Of a DNA stretch of 64,000 nucleotides, positions 7,972 to 16,065 are shown in pieces. Made by a program: the position numbers and the translations under genes. Location of the stretch: assembly GCF_016625195.1 (NCBI RefSeq), contig NZ_JACVUP010000012.1, positions 1-64,000 on the forward strand. Direction: 5' to 3'. Origin of the DNA: Erwinia sp. S63 (GTDB lineage: Bacteria > Pseudomonadota > Gammaproteobacteria > Enterobacterales > Enterobacteriaceae). The notes below the pieces were generated by a model that made no database searches, was not told the origin of the DNA, and saw only the letters and a list, made by a program, of their open reading frames with translations. How positions within the stretch are numbered: the first letter of the stretch is position 1; every line of letters begins with the position of its first letter.

Positions 7972-8571
7972 TCAGCCCACCAGTGCAGCGTGTGCCTCGC
8001 GGAGCACCCGGCGGATGTTTTCCGGCACCGCCGGACTCGTGCAGAGCGACAGCGGGCTGGGATGCGGCATCACCAGCACCGTGACGCCGGGGCGCAGGTG
8101 ACTGACCGTCCCGCGTGCCTGCGCCGCTACGGCACCGGCCAGCACCACCACGCGCAGCGCGGGCAGATACGCCAGCACGTCCTCAAGCCAGGCGCAGCCG
8201 GTACGGATATCCGCCGCTGAGGGCCGTTTCTGCGACCCGTCACTGACCCAGGGCACCGTATTCCACAGCACGCTGTCCCGGCGCGCAATACCGGCTTCCG
8301 CCAGAAACCGCCCCAGATTCTGCTGGGCCGGCCCCGGGTTATCACGCGACACAAACCGGGGTGACGGGCTGCTGCGCGCCGGCGACTGCAGCAGGACGAG
8401 CAGTCCGGCCCCGGTCCCGCCGTCGGCCGGATCAAACCACGGCAGTTCCACGCCGGCCTGACGCCGCCCGCTGACCCAGCGATTCAGCGCGGCCACGTGC
8501 GGCGCGGTGACCGCCGCGAGGCGTTCCTCGCGTAAAAACGGGTCCAGCAGCGACGTGCAGGTTTCACTCAC
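7972..8571 (-). CDS. Uracil-DNA glycosylase-like protein
   Basis: About 199 residues with a uracil-DNA-glycosylase superfamily layout: LLVLLQSPARSS (motif-1-like), DNPGPAQQNLGRFLAEAGI and VLWNTVPW early, then VLAGAVAAQARG and a C-terminal MPHPSPLS resembling the H-P-S motif of the superfamily. The general superfamily is fairly clear; the family and whether it removes uracil are not. The start is taken as GTG 8571, overlapping the TDT transporter stop (GTGA); an in-frame ATG at 8625 is an alternative. It is co-transcribed with the transporter and ends just before the fluoride-operon promoter. Confidence 0.65.
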   Translation of the reverse strand: MSETCTSLLDPFLREERLAAVTAPHVAALNRWVSGRRQAGVELPWFDPADGGTGAGLLVLLQSPARSSPSPRFVSRDNPGPAQQNLGRFLAEAGIARRDSVLWNTVPWVSDGSQKRPSAADIRTGCAWLEDVLAYLPALRVVVLAGAVAAQARGTVSHLRPGVTVLVMPHPSPLSLCTSPAVPENIRRVLREAHAALVG

Positions 8572-9728
8572 GGCTTCCGGTCCAGGCCTGCCAGGCAGGG
8601 GGAAACAAAGAGTTTCCCGCTCCATGCCCCGCGCACCGTCTTCACCGCGACCAGCAGCCACATGGCGGCCAGCATGACGACAAGAAGCGCACCGAAGCCT
8701 TTAAAGAACGCCAGGTCAACGAGTGTGGACAGCTTCAGCGTGGCGACGGTGTATACGCCCAGCGGGAAGGTAAAGCCCCACCATCCCAGGTTGAACGGAA
8801 TGCCTTCACGGAAGTATCGCACGGTTATCAGCGTGGCCAGCAGCATCCACCACAGGCCGCAGCCCCAGAAGAGAATGCCGGCAACGAACCCCACGCCCTG
8901 CGCGATGTGACCGATTTCCGGCATGCCCGCCGCGGCAAACACCCCGGGCGCATCGCCGCCGATGACCAGCATACCGAGCGAACCGGTGCCAATCGGCCCC
9001 AGGGCAAGCCAGCTTGAGGCCGCCATGCTTTCGTGCGGCAGCTTGTGCAGGGCCATACGCAGCAGCAGGATGGCAAGGATGCTCAGCGCCACCGGTACGG
9101 AGTACGCCCACAGCACGTAGCTGGTAATAATGATGCCGAGCTGCGCGTGGGTGTCGGCAATGTGCGGTGCCAGCAGGCCGCCGCTGACCGCTGCGACCTC
9201 GGCGGCCACGACCGGCAGTAACCAGACGGCGGTCATCTGGTCAATGCTGTGCTGCTGCCGGGTAAACATCATGTAGGGAATACACACGCCGCACAGCAGC
9301 GACATCGCCACGTCCAGCCACCACAGGGCGTGTGCCACCGGAATGACGTCTGCGCCCCACCGTGGAAGACCGAACGCCAGCAGCCCGTTAATGATGGTCG
9401 CCATGCCCATCGGGATGGTGCCGAAGAACATGGACACCGTTGAATGGCCGAAGATGCGCTTTGCCTCACCGAAGTACATGACCCAGCGGGCCAGATACAT
9501 CACGGCAAAGACGCTGAACAGCAGGATGTTAAACATCCAGAGCCCCTCGGCGATTAGGCGCAAACCCGGAACCGGCCAGGGGAACTGCGCCAGAGACAGC
9601 GACAGGATGCCGGTCCCCATTGTTGCGGCGAACCAGTTAGGCGTGAACTGACGTATGGCCTCTTTCGGGCTGCTCAGCGCGCTCAGCGGGCGCGCACCGT
9701 TATGCAGGGTGAATATTTTATCGTTCAT
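8568..9728 (-). CDS. TDT-family (TehA/SLAC1-like) membrane transporter
   Basis: A 386-residue inner-membrane protein with about ten hydrophobic segments. It begins with FTPNWFAATMGTGIL, the usual first helix of tellurite-resistance/dicarboxylate transporter family proteins, which include TehA, sulfite exporters and plant SLAC1 anion channels. Later features are GPIGTGSLGML and NLGWWGFTFPLGVY, also typical. The start is ATG 9728 (MNDKIF), with AGGAG about 9 bases upstream. Anion channel activity would fit a halide-related cargo, but the substrate is unknown. It forms a two-gene unit with the UDG-like gene. Confidence 0.8.
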   Translation of the reverse strand: MNDKIFTLHNGARPLSALSSPKEAIRQFTPNWFAATMGTGILSLSLAQFPWPVPGLRLIAEGLWMFNILLFSVFAVMYLARWVMYFGEAKRIFGHSTVSMFFGTIPMGMATIINGLLAFGLPRWGADVIPVAHALWWLDVAMSLLCGVCIPYMMFTRQQHSIDQMTAVWLLPVVAAEVAAVSGGLLAPHIADTHAQLGIIITSYVLWAYSVPVALSILAILLLRMALHKLPHESMAASSWLALGPIGTGSLGMLVIGGDAPGVFAAAGMPEIGHIAQGVGFVAGILFWGCGLWWMLLATLITVRYFREGIPFNLGWWGFTFPLGVYTVATLKLSTLVDLAFFKGFGALLVVMLAAMWLLVAVKTVRGAWSGKLFVSPCLAGLDRKP

Positions 9729-9755
9729 GCCTGAATCTCCTGAGTAGACAGGAAC

Positions 9756-9784
9756 AGTATAGGCATATCGCAAATAATCTTTAA
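9756..9784 (-). promoter_or_regulatory. Probable promoter of the TDT transporter gene
   Basis: Minus-strand TATACT (9756-9761) makes a good -10, but the -35 at 17 bp (TTAAAG, 9779-9784) is weak, as at activator-dependent promoters. It lies next to the palindrome at 9786-9813. Confidence 0.4.
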
Positions 9785-9785
9785 A

Positions 9786-9813
9786 ACAGGTTATCCTTTT
9801 ATAAACAACCTGT
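9786..9813. promoter_or_regulatory. Palindrome upstream of the TDT gene (putative operator)
   Basis: ACAGGTT and AACCTGT are perfect 7-bp inverted arms separated by 14 bp, with A/T-rich extensions. The centre is about 50 bp upstream of the predicted start point, directly beyond a poor -35, so binding of an activator is plausible. No matching regulator gene is present on the element. Confidence 0.4.
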
Positions 9814-9883
9814 AAAAGTGGTAATCGCGGTCCCCACTCCACGCCGTACCGTCACTGCGCTGCACCTGAGTGGGGGAGCCCTG

Positions 9884-10885
9884 TCAGGCCTGCGGCGGGC
9901 TTTTAATCGTTGCCGTGACGCGATTCTGTTTCAGGTCAACCACCGCGATGCTGAGGTCTTTATTGAGCACCCACGCGCGGGCACCGTCTTTGCTGAAAAC
10001 GATGGCCTGACGGGGCGCATCCAGTCCGGTAACGGTGGCGACCACCTTACCGGCGGCGGTATCAATGACGGAGAGGCTGTTGTCGCCCAGGTTGCCGCTG
10101 TAAACATAGCGGTTATCCGGCGTCAGCGCGGCACCGTAAGGATCCTGCCCCACGGGGATGGTTGCCGTAATGACGCGCTTTTGCGTGTCGACCACGGCGA
10201 TGGAGTTGCTGCCGCTGTTAGCCGCGTACAGTGTGCGGCCGTCGGCGCTGACAGATATGGCGCGCAGCTTGCTGAAGCCGGTTATCTCGCCGCGAATGTC
10301 GCCCGTCACGGCGTCAACCAGGGTAATTTTATCGCCCTTAAAGTTGGTGACGTAGACGGTTTTGCCGTCCGGGCTGATTTTGATGCCCTGACGGGGCTGG
10401 GCAAAACCCGCCACGACCGCAACGGGCCGGTTGTGTGTAAGGTCATACACCGAGAGCGTGCTGGCAGCCTCGTTATTCACATACAGACGCTGCCCGTCAC
10501 GGCTGATAGCCGTGCCGAAGGCCCCGGCCCCCAACGGCAGCGTTGTCGCCACCTCAAGCGTCCCGGTGCTGATTTTTCTGACCACGCCGAGACTGCTGTC
10601 AGAAAGAAATATGGCCTTGCCGTCCGGAGAGAAAAGTGCATTACGGGGGGTGACGTAGCCCTTCATCACCTTTCGGACCTTCCCGGCAGCCAGGTCGTAG
10701 ACCACCACGTCAGAGCGCTCACTGTAGGACGCCACCGCCGTTTTTTCATCGGGACTGACAGCAAGGGAATTGTTGTGGATATCGCCGTCAAACGTCCAGC
10801 GTTCCTCTGTGGCACCGGCGAGGGTGCTGATGAGAAGAAACGCCACCGCGGTCAGTCCCGGAATTCCGTATTTTTTTATCATCAT
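9884..10885 (-). CDS. YncE-like YVTN beta-propeller protein, exported
   Basis: About 333 residues made of repeated blades with SPDGKTVYVTN, SADGRTLYAANSGSNS and TPDNRYVYSGNLGDNS motifs, typical of the YncE family of periplasmic seven-bladed propellers. A signal peptide (IPGLTAVAFLLISTLAGA) lies at the N-terminus. The start is ATG 10,885, just after AGGAAA; the next codon is also ATG. The function of YncE is not settled. It sits at the right end of the fluoride element and is transcribed towards the TDT gene, 155 bp away. Confidence 0.8.
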   Translation of the reverse strand: MMIKKYGIPGLTAVAFLLISTLAGATEERWTFDGDIHNNSLAVSPDEKTAVASYSERSDVVVYDLAAGKVRKVMKGYVTPRNALFSPDGKAIFLSDSSLGVVRKISTGTLEVATTLPLGAGAFGTAISRDGQRLYVNNEAASTLSVYDLTHNRPVAVVAGFAQPRQGIKISPDGKTVYVTNFKGDKITLVDAVTGDIRGEITGFSKLRAISVSADGRTLYAANSGSNSIAVVDTQKRVITATIPVGQDPYGAALTPDNRYVYSGNLGDNSLSVIDTAAGKVVATVTGLDAPRQAIVFSKDGARAWVLNKDLSIAVVDLKQNRVTATIKSPPQA

Positions 10886-11108
10886 TTTTCCTGCACAGAG
10901 GGAGTAAGGGATAAGACTCATTGCCCGCTTCAGGGCTTCAGAAGAAGCGTGGCAGATAAACCCCTGTCAGGGAAATCGATTTTCCGGCTATGCCTTACCA
11001 GTCGCCTTCTTTATTCTTTGATCGTAGTTAAACTGCAGCAATTTAAGGCTGAATAAGTACGGACTGGATTTCAACCCAGGAGGTATAGTTGCTCATTTTT
11101 TGTTTGAA

Positions 11109-11123
11109 TTGTATTCCACATAA
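11109..11123 (-). repeat. Right terminal inverted repeat of the fluoride element
   Basis: On the minus strand this reads TTATGTGGAATACAA, matching the left end (159-173) at 14 of 15 positions. umuC coding sequence resumes within about 10 bp to its right. Confidence 0.7.
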
Positions 11124-11131
11124 ATCATAGT

Positions 11132-12169
11132 CTTAGCCAGAGAGTGATGACTGCACTGGAAGAGATTACGCCCCGCGTCGAGCAGTATTCCATTGACGAA
11201 ATGTTCCTGGACCTGACTGGCATCGATGGCTGCGAGGACTTTGAGCACTTCGGCCGGCGCCTGCGTGCGCACGTGCTCGCCACAACCGGCCTGACCGTCG
11301 GCGTGGGCATGGGGCCTACCAAAACCTTGGCAAAATCGGCGCAGTGGGCCAGCAAGGAGTGGCCGCAATTCCGGGGGGTGCTGGCGCTGACGCCTGGCAA
11401 TCCGAAGCGCACCGCAACGCTGTTGGAAAACCAGCCCGTTGAGGAGATATGGGGCGTTGGCCGGCGCATCGGCAAGAAGCTTAATCTGATGGGCATCGAA
11501 AATGCCCTGCAGCTGGCGCGCACGCACCCTACCTTTATCCGTAAAAACTTCAGCGTGGTGCTGGAGCGCACCGTTCGCGAGCTCAACGGCGAATCCTGTA
11601 TTCCCCTTGAGGAGTTTGCGCCGGCGAAACAGCAGATCGTCTGCAGCCGCTCCTTTGGCGAACGCATCACAACAAAAGTGGCCATGCAGGAAGCGCTGTG
11701 TCAGTACGCCACCCGGGCGTCGGAGAAACTGAGAAAAGAGCGTCAGTTCTGCCGGCGCATCAGCGTTTTTATCCGGACCTCGCCGCACGCACAGGGAGAA
11801 GTCTTTTACGGCAACAGCGCCGGCGAGAATCTCACCATACCCACGCAGGATACGCGCGACGTGATTGGGGTGGCGATGCGATCGCTCGACCGCATCTGGC
11901 TTGACGGGCGGCGCTATATGAAGGCCGGCATAATGCTCGATGACTTCACACCAGATGGCGTCAGTCAGCTGAACCTGTTCGATGAGGATAAGCCGCGGGC
12001 AAACAGCGCGCAGCTAATGAAGGTGCTGGACGGGATTAACCAGTCTGGGCTGGGGCATATGTGGTTTGCCAGTCAGGGTGTCAGCAATGAATGGCAGATG
12101 AAGCGGGAACTACTGTCACCTGCCTGGACTACTCGCTGGAGTGATATTCCACTGGCACGAGTTTTATGA
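11132..12169 (+). pseudogene. umuC: umuC-type DNA polymerase V catalytic subunit, 3' part
   Basis: Coding similarity starts at LSQRVMTALEEITPR, which continues directly from the SSNYAL piece at 50-153 (E. coli UmuC: SSNYELYADMSNRVM). About 345 codons remain: the SIDE catalytic motif (YSIDEMFLDL), GVGMGPTKTLAK, the helix-hairpin-helix region (EEIWGVGRRIG), the little-finger domain and the normal C-terminus. The first catalytic aspartate and finger region are missing here, so this part alone cannot be an active polymerase. An open frame can begin at GTG 11,144 but has no functional meaning. The rest of the gene is undamaged, which suggests a recent insertion or precise excisability. Confidence 0.88.
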
Positions 12170-12236
12170 ATAGGCCGAAAAAATTAAATTCATTTACGGC
12201 ATACTAATGTTACTTTTGAAAAGGCTATGACGGATT

Positions 12237-12773
12237 TTATTTGAGAGAGCCGCTAGCAACTTCCGGGATCTGCTTCCACAAACGTGATGTCCAAGTTTTC
12301 TTAAGATGCTCCGGATTGGAAGATATATAGGTTGCTGTAATAAAGCTCTCTTTAATGTTCCCCCGTACTTCAAGCGTCAGGCGGTCGTTTCCGGCCCAGT
12401 TCCGGCTCATGCGATAGTAGCTGCCCGGCTGAGCCTCCCAGCTGGTGCCTTCTGAGATCGCCGATGCTGACCAGCTTGCATTTCCCAGACCGCTGTTACG
12501 CGCAGCGGAAACGTCCTCATCAGAGACAAACCCGTAATGTTGCTTCAGACGCATGGCTACGGTTTCAGCTGGAATCGGTATAGGACCATAAAACTGGCCG
12601 ACGTAATTACGTTGAGTTGGTTCAGCGTTGTTTTGTGTCTGCTGCTGACTCACAGGGTTAATAAGCGATGTCAGCCGGCTGAGGCTGAGGTCCTTTAAGG
12701 AGGAATTGCCACTGCAGCCGGTCAGCGTTAATAAAAGAGTCGTAAAGGAGACAATTGAGATCATTTCTTTCAT
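12237..12773 (-). CDS. Lipoprotein of unknown function
   Basis: 178 residues starting MKEMISIVSF with a lipoprotein signal ending in the lipobox LTGC, so it is probably lipidated and envelope-anchored. The mature part includes RNYVGQFYGPIPIPAETVAMRLKQHYGF and a sequence about a stained or charged surface that I do not recognise. I choose ATG 12,773 because it places the signal peptide at the N-terminus; the longer frame overlaps the upstream traF gene. It lies 46 bp after the TraF-like gene and is probably co-transcribed with it, suggesting that the two act together at the outer membrane. Confidence 0.65.
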   Translation of the reverse strand: MKEMISIVSFTTLLLTLTGCSGNSSLKDLSLSRLTSLINPVSQQQTQNNAEPTQRNYVGQFYGPIPIPAETVAMRLKQHYGFVSDEDVSAARNSGLGNASWSASAISEGTSWEAQPGSYYRMSRNWAGNDRLTLEVRGNIKESFITATYISSNPEHLKKTWTSRLWKQIPEVASGSLK

Positions 12774-12819
12774 GGTATTACCCTTTAAGTGACGGGCCGC
12801 ACGCAGCAGCCCGTGATTA

Positions 12820-14028
12820 TCAGAATGTGAAGGTGAGCTGCGCTGCTGCACCATAGGTGCGGTCGGTGCCGGCCATGCCAGTCAGATCGAGATGGACAAC
12901 GTTAAAGGGTGAAATGCCAATACCGGCCGTAAAGACATTATTCTCACTGTTGCGCATATCAGCCCGATAACCCGCACGAAGCTGTGCCCAGTCCCAGGCG
13001 TTGAGTTCGGCACCGACACCGGCATATTGTGCTTTTTCATCGGAGGCAAAGCCGCTGGCTGGGGTCAGATCAATATCTGTTGCCAGCGTGATGAAGCCAT
13101 TGCTCCATGACGTACCAGCGGTGGCTTGCGGGCGGATCTGAAAAGTGTCCTTCAGACCATTCACTTCACGAGTGTCCACATTCCGTGCGACCAGGTTCTG
13201 TCCGGTTAGGCCCACCGTCCATTCAGGCGTCAGCTGTGCGGCTAAGCCGATATCCACGTTGCCGCCACTTTCCGAGCGTTTCCACTCACCGCTGTGAAAG
13301 TCAGAGGTGCTGTAGTTATTAATGGCCACATTATAGTTCCAGGTATCGACCCGCTGGAGTTTTGGCGTCAATCCCACCGAAACCGGTGCGCCGGCCAGCG
13401 TGAATTGATGGGCCATGGCGAGTCCGTATTCACTAACCAGTGCTGCGACCCCTTCTGCACGAGAAGTCAGCTGGTTCAGATCGTCCTGCGTGGGCGAGAA
13501 AATGCCAGTCTGTGCGGCATCGAGATATGCCAGATCGTGATCTGTCACCACCGCACGGGCCTTTGCCTGTCCCCAGCCTTTCACTACCAGGGCAAAGGGC
13601 AGCGTGTCGTTCGGAATGGCAATTACGGCCGACACACCGGCGCTCGCGTGACCGCTGTCGCCTGATACGTCCTGCAGGGATTTTTTGAGCGCGGCGGACT
13701 GCTCTGCGCTGTTACCATTGCCGGCAGCGTCATTCAGGCGGTTCCAGTTGTCTTTCACACGATCCAGACCGTCGCGCAGATTATCCGGATCGCTGATCTG
13801 CGCCCCGACGGACGGGAGGATAATGCCAACATCGTCGCTGGCATCATGGCGCGTCATCAGGGCGGGGTTGGCCAGTGCGGCGGCCGTGTAACCCGATGAA
13901 GCCACGCCGGTGCCGCCCATTGCGTCATTTCGCGCCTCAGTCCAGGTCCCTGCTGCGTGGGCGGCAGGCAGAGCAGCCGCCAGCAACATCAGTGTGATTC
14001 CGTGTGCAATCATGGATACTTTCATCAT
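12820..14028 (-). CDS. TraF-type (TraF_2) conjugation-associated outer-membrane protein
   Basis: 402 residues with a cleavable signal peptide (ending AAHAAG). Next comes TWTEARNDAMGGTGVASSGYTAAALANPAL, which resembles the start of FadL/PorV-like barrels and of the plasmid 'conjugal transfer protein TraF' family (TraF_2). The remainder is rich in alternating beta-strand patterns and ends in an aromatic residue (LTFTF), as outer-membrane barrels do. It is distinct from the thioredoxin-like F-plasmid TraF. AAGGAAA precedes the ATG. It probably derives from the conjugative backbone of the island. Confidence 0.7.
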   Translation of the reverse strand: MMKVSMIAHGITLMLLAAALPAAHAAGTWTEARNDAMGGTGVASSGYTAAALANPALMTRHDASDDVGIILPSVGAQISDPDNLRDGLDRVKDNWNRLNDAAGNGNSAEQSAALKKSLQDVSGDSGHASAGVSAVIAIPNDTLPFALVVKGWGQAKARAVVTDHDLAYLDAAQTGIFSPTQDDLNQLTSRAEGVAALVSEYGLAMAHQFTLAGAPVSVGLTPKLQRVDTWNYNVAINNYSTSDFHSGEWKRSESGGNVDIGLAAQLTPEWTVGLTGQNLVARNVDTREVNGLKDTFQIRPQATAGTSWSNGFITLATDIDLTPASGFASDEKAQYAGVGAELNAWDWAQLRAGYRADMRNSENNVFTAGIGISPFNVVHLDLTGMAGTDRTYGAAAQLTFTF

Positions 14029-14224
14029 TTATTTCCTTTCATCAGTTGTATTTTTGGGTAAAGCGAATCCCTGATGCTGGCGCACCAATGAATAACGGTA
14101 AAATTCAATTCTTGCTTTTTAATGCCGAGAGGTTTAACTGCAATATTCTTTCAGAGGTCAATTAGCTCCTCCTGAATATATTATCCATTTGAGTTAGGTT
14201 TTTTAGTCACAAATTTTCATTTCA

Positions 14225-15124
14225 TCACCCCTGATAGTTAACACCCTTTCTTTTCTGTTCTTCGACATAAATACTCAGGGTTGAAAGCAATGAAACGGGC
14301 AATTCACTCCCGCGAATAAACTGTGAAAAAATATGGGCGGGTGATGATGCCGTTTCAATACCTCCCAGCCGGGATGATTCTTGCATTATTTTGCAGAAAG
14401 TCAGGAAATCATTTGTCTTGTTATTGTCTGCCACTTCATGCGGAATAATTCCACTACAGGTCACGACCCGCAGGGTTATTCTGTTGATCTGTTTCAGCTG
14501 ACGGATACAGACGACCATGTCATTTTTACCGCCGATATTGTCAATGCTGCTGTCCTGGCGAACAAGCGTAAGGGTAGGCAGCACGGTTCCCGTGCTGACC
14601 GCAGGGAACAGGCGGTCTGAGACATCCTGCCAGGAGGCGAACGTCACCTGTTTGACAGGCTGTTCCTCAGTACCGTCAAGCCAGTCAAAAGACACACCGA
14701 ACCACTCTGCCAACTGATGGATAACCGGTGCCGTGAGGTAATCCAGCGTGCGCTCACGGCTTTCCAGCACGCTGAGCCCCATATTCATGCCAGACAGTAA
14801 CGCAGCCACGCTGGTTACGCTCAGCCGGTGTGCGTCCATCAGTTGCCAGAAACGCTCATAAATCCGTGTCACCGTGGCCTGACGGGGGGCTAGCGTTTCA
14901 AGCATTATCCCCTCCATCAGAACATTGACCAGTTCGGCGGTGGAAATGCCTAGCCTCTGCGACGCTCGTGTAATGAACTCCCGTACGGCAGGACGAAAGC
15001 GGATAGCCATGGGCGTGCCGGCCGTTTTTTTGCCTTCGGCAAACTGCCGGACCAGCTGGAGCATTTCGTCATCCTGCCCCAGCGCAATGCGGGAGAGAAT
15101 GGTTGTCATATTATTTCGCTTCAT
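14225..15124 (-). CDS. Probable DNA-binding protein (ribbon-helix-helix plus HTH)
   Basis: 299 residues that I do not recognise as a named family. Near the N-terminus, AIRFRPAVREFITRASQRLGISTAELVNVLMEG looks like a ribbon-helix-helix unit. The next 60 residues (FWQLMDAHRLSVTSVAALLSG ... HQLAEWFGVSFDWLDG) look like a Cro/CI-type helix-turn-helix. The C-terminal half has no obvious motif. ATG 15,124 is chosen because AGGGA precedes it; a longer frame starts at 15,151. The position between conjugation-type genes suggests a regulator of the island. Confidence 0.5.
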   Translation of the reverse strand: MKRNNMTTILSRIALGQDDEMLQLVRQFAEGKKTAGTPMAIRFRPAVREFITRASQRLGISTAELVNVLMEGIMLETLAPRQATVTRIYERFWQLMDAHRLSVTSVAALLSGMNMGLSVLESRERTLDYLTAPVIHQLAEWFGVSFDWLDGTEEQPVKQVTFASWQDVSDRLFPAVSTGTVLPTLTLVRQDSSIDNIGGKNDMVVCIRQLKQINRITLRVVTCSGIIPHEVADNNKTNDFLTFCKIMQESSRLGGIETASSPAHIFSQFIRGSELPVSLLSTLSIYVEEQKRKGVNYQG

Positions 15125-15299
15125 AAGTTCCCTGGTGCTGGCTAAGGTCATGATTTGACTTATGTCAGGTTCATCTGTAGCCGCTGTGATTACGTTATCT
15201 CGCTGAGCGACGCGTGTATAACGGAGAAAATCGATCGTTCAGATCGAATACATGAATGTAGCCAGTGTGAAGTGATGCGCAGACCGTTCACACGGGAAA

Positions 15300-15860
15300 T
15301 TATTTTTCCCTATCAGAAGATTTTCGCTGCAGGACCAGCACGGGCCAATCATTACGGAAGTTCGAACGCCAGCGCCATTGCCGGAAGAGGATTTCCAGCT
15401 GCATAACTGCCTTCTTTGCCGGAGAAAATGGAATGCTGAATACCCTGCAGCGAACATCAAGGCCGCTTTTCTCTAGGTGAACCATCACCCTGCGGGCTCG
15501 AACGCCGGTGAGTAGATGGGAGGAGATTATGACGGTTTTGTGGGTCATCAGCGCCTGACGGGCAGAAGTGTTTACGCTGTTCCAGAACTGGTCAACCTTC
15601 TTCTGTGTCAGATTCGTCGTGAGCTGCCAGGGTGCAAGATGCACCCAACCTCGCGCGCGTCGCTGGCTGATCAGGGTTAATGCCGGCCTGAACTTGCGTT
15701 CTGCGCTGGCAAGAGGGTTTAGCAGGAAAGGTATGCTGGCAGTCAGTACCCATACAGTGAAAAAAACACCATGGCTACAGCCGCTTGTAAAGCGGCTGCT
15801 TAACTGACCGGAGAGGATTAGCCATGAAATCAAGGTGATCAAGACAATCATTTGCTGCAT
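15300..15860 (-). CDS. Hypothetical membrane protein of the island
   Basis: 186 residues with two hydrophobic segments at the N-terminus (MIVLITLISWLILSG and FFTVWVLTASIPFLLN), followed by a basic soluble part (RRARGWVHLAPWQL, then VIISSHLLTGVRARRVMVHL). I do not recognise it. No convincing ribosome site precedes the ATG, and a short frame with two CxxC motifs overlaps its 3' end on the other strand. It could be a small accessory protein of the integrative element. Confidence 0.4.
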   Translation of the reverse strand: MQQMIVLITLISWLILSGQLSSRFTSGCSHGVFFTVWVLTASIPFLLNPLASAERKFRPALTLISQRRARGWVHLAPWQLTTNLTQKKVDQFWNSVNTSARQALMTHKTVIISSHLLTGVRARRVMVHLEKSGLDVRCRVFSIPFSPAKKAVMQLEILFRQWRWRSNFRNDWPVLVLQRKSSDREK

Positions 15861-16065
15861 GAATGAAGCTCAGCACGTGAGAAGGAATGATGGGGTAGTA
15901 AAGCAGCAAAGCGAGTGGTTGACAGTCGAAAACCGAGAAACAGCTTGTGAAGATTTTTAGCAAGCGAGATTTCTGTTCCGGTGGATATCGGTTTTGTTGT
16001 TGCAATTGCGGCAGGGGCTTTTAGCGTAACGTCATTTTATCAGGCAGATACCTGGGGAGGGAACG

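Larger units (their letters stand above)
159..11123. mobile_element. Tyrosine-recombinase element carrying fluoride-resistance genes, inserted in umuC
   Basis: The element is bounded by 15-bp inverted repeats (14/15 identical) that separate two parts of one umuC-type gene. It encodes two adjacent tyrosine recombinases at its left end, like tnpA/tnpB of Tn554-type elements or the integrases of the integron-like elements known from rulB (a umuC homologue). The cargo is a VOC protein, a fluoride-riboswitch operon (ppaC, usp, eno, gpm, crcB), a TDT transporter, a UDG-like protein and a YncE-like protein. The cargo looks more GC-rich than the DNA just outside it. No large target duplication is seen, as expected for this recombinase class. 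Confidence 0.75.

Noticed and set aside
9729..9883. Second fluoride riboswitch before the TDT gene
   Set aside because: The region has a palindrome but none of the GATGG, AACCGC or CTGATGAC blocks.
11144..12169. Functional stand-alone UmuC starting at GTG 11,144
   Set aside because: It lacks the first catalytic aspartate and the finger region, and the missing part is found on the other side of the inserted element.
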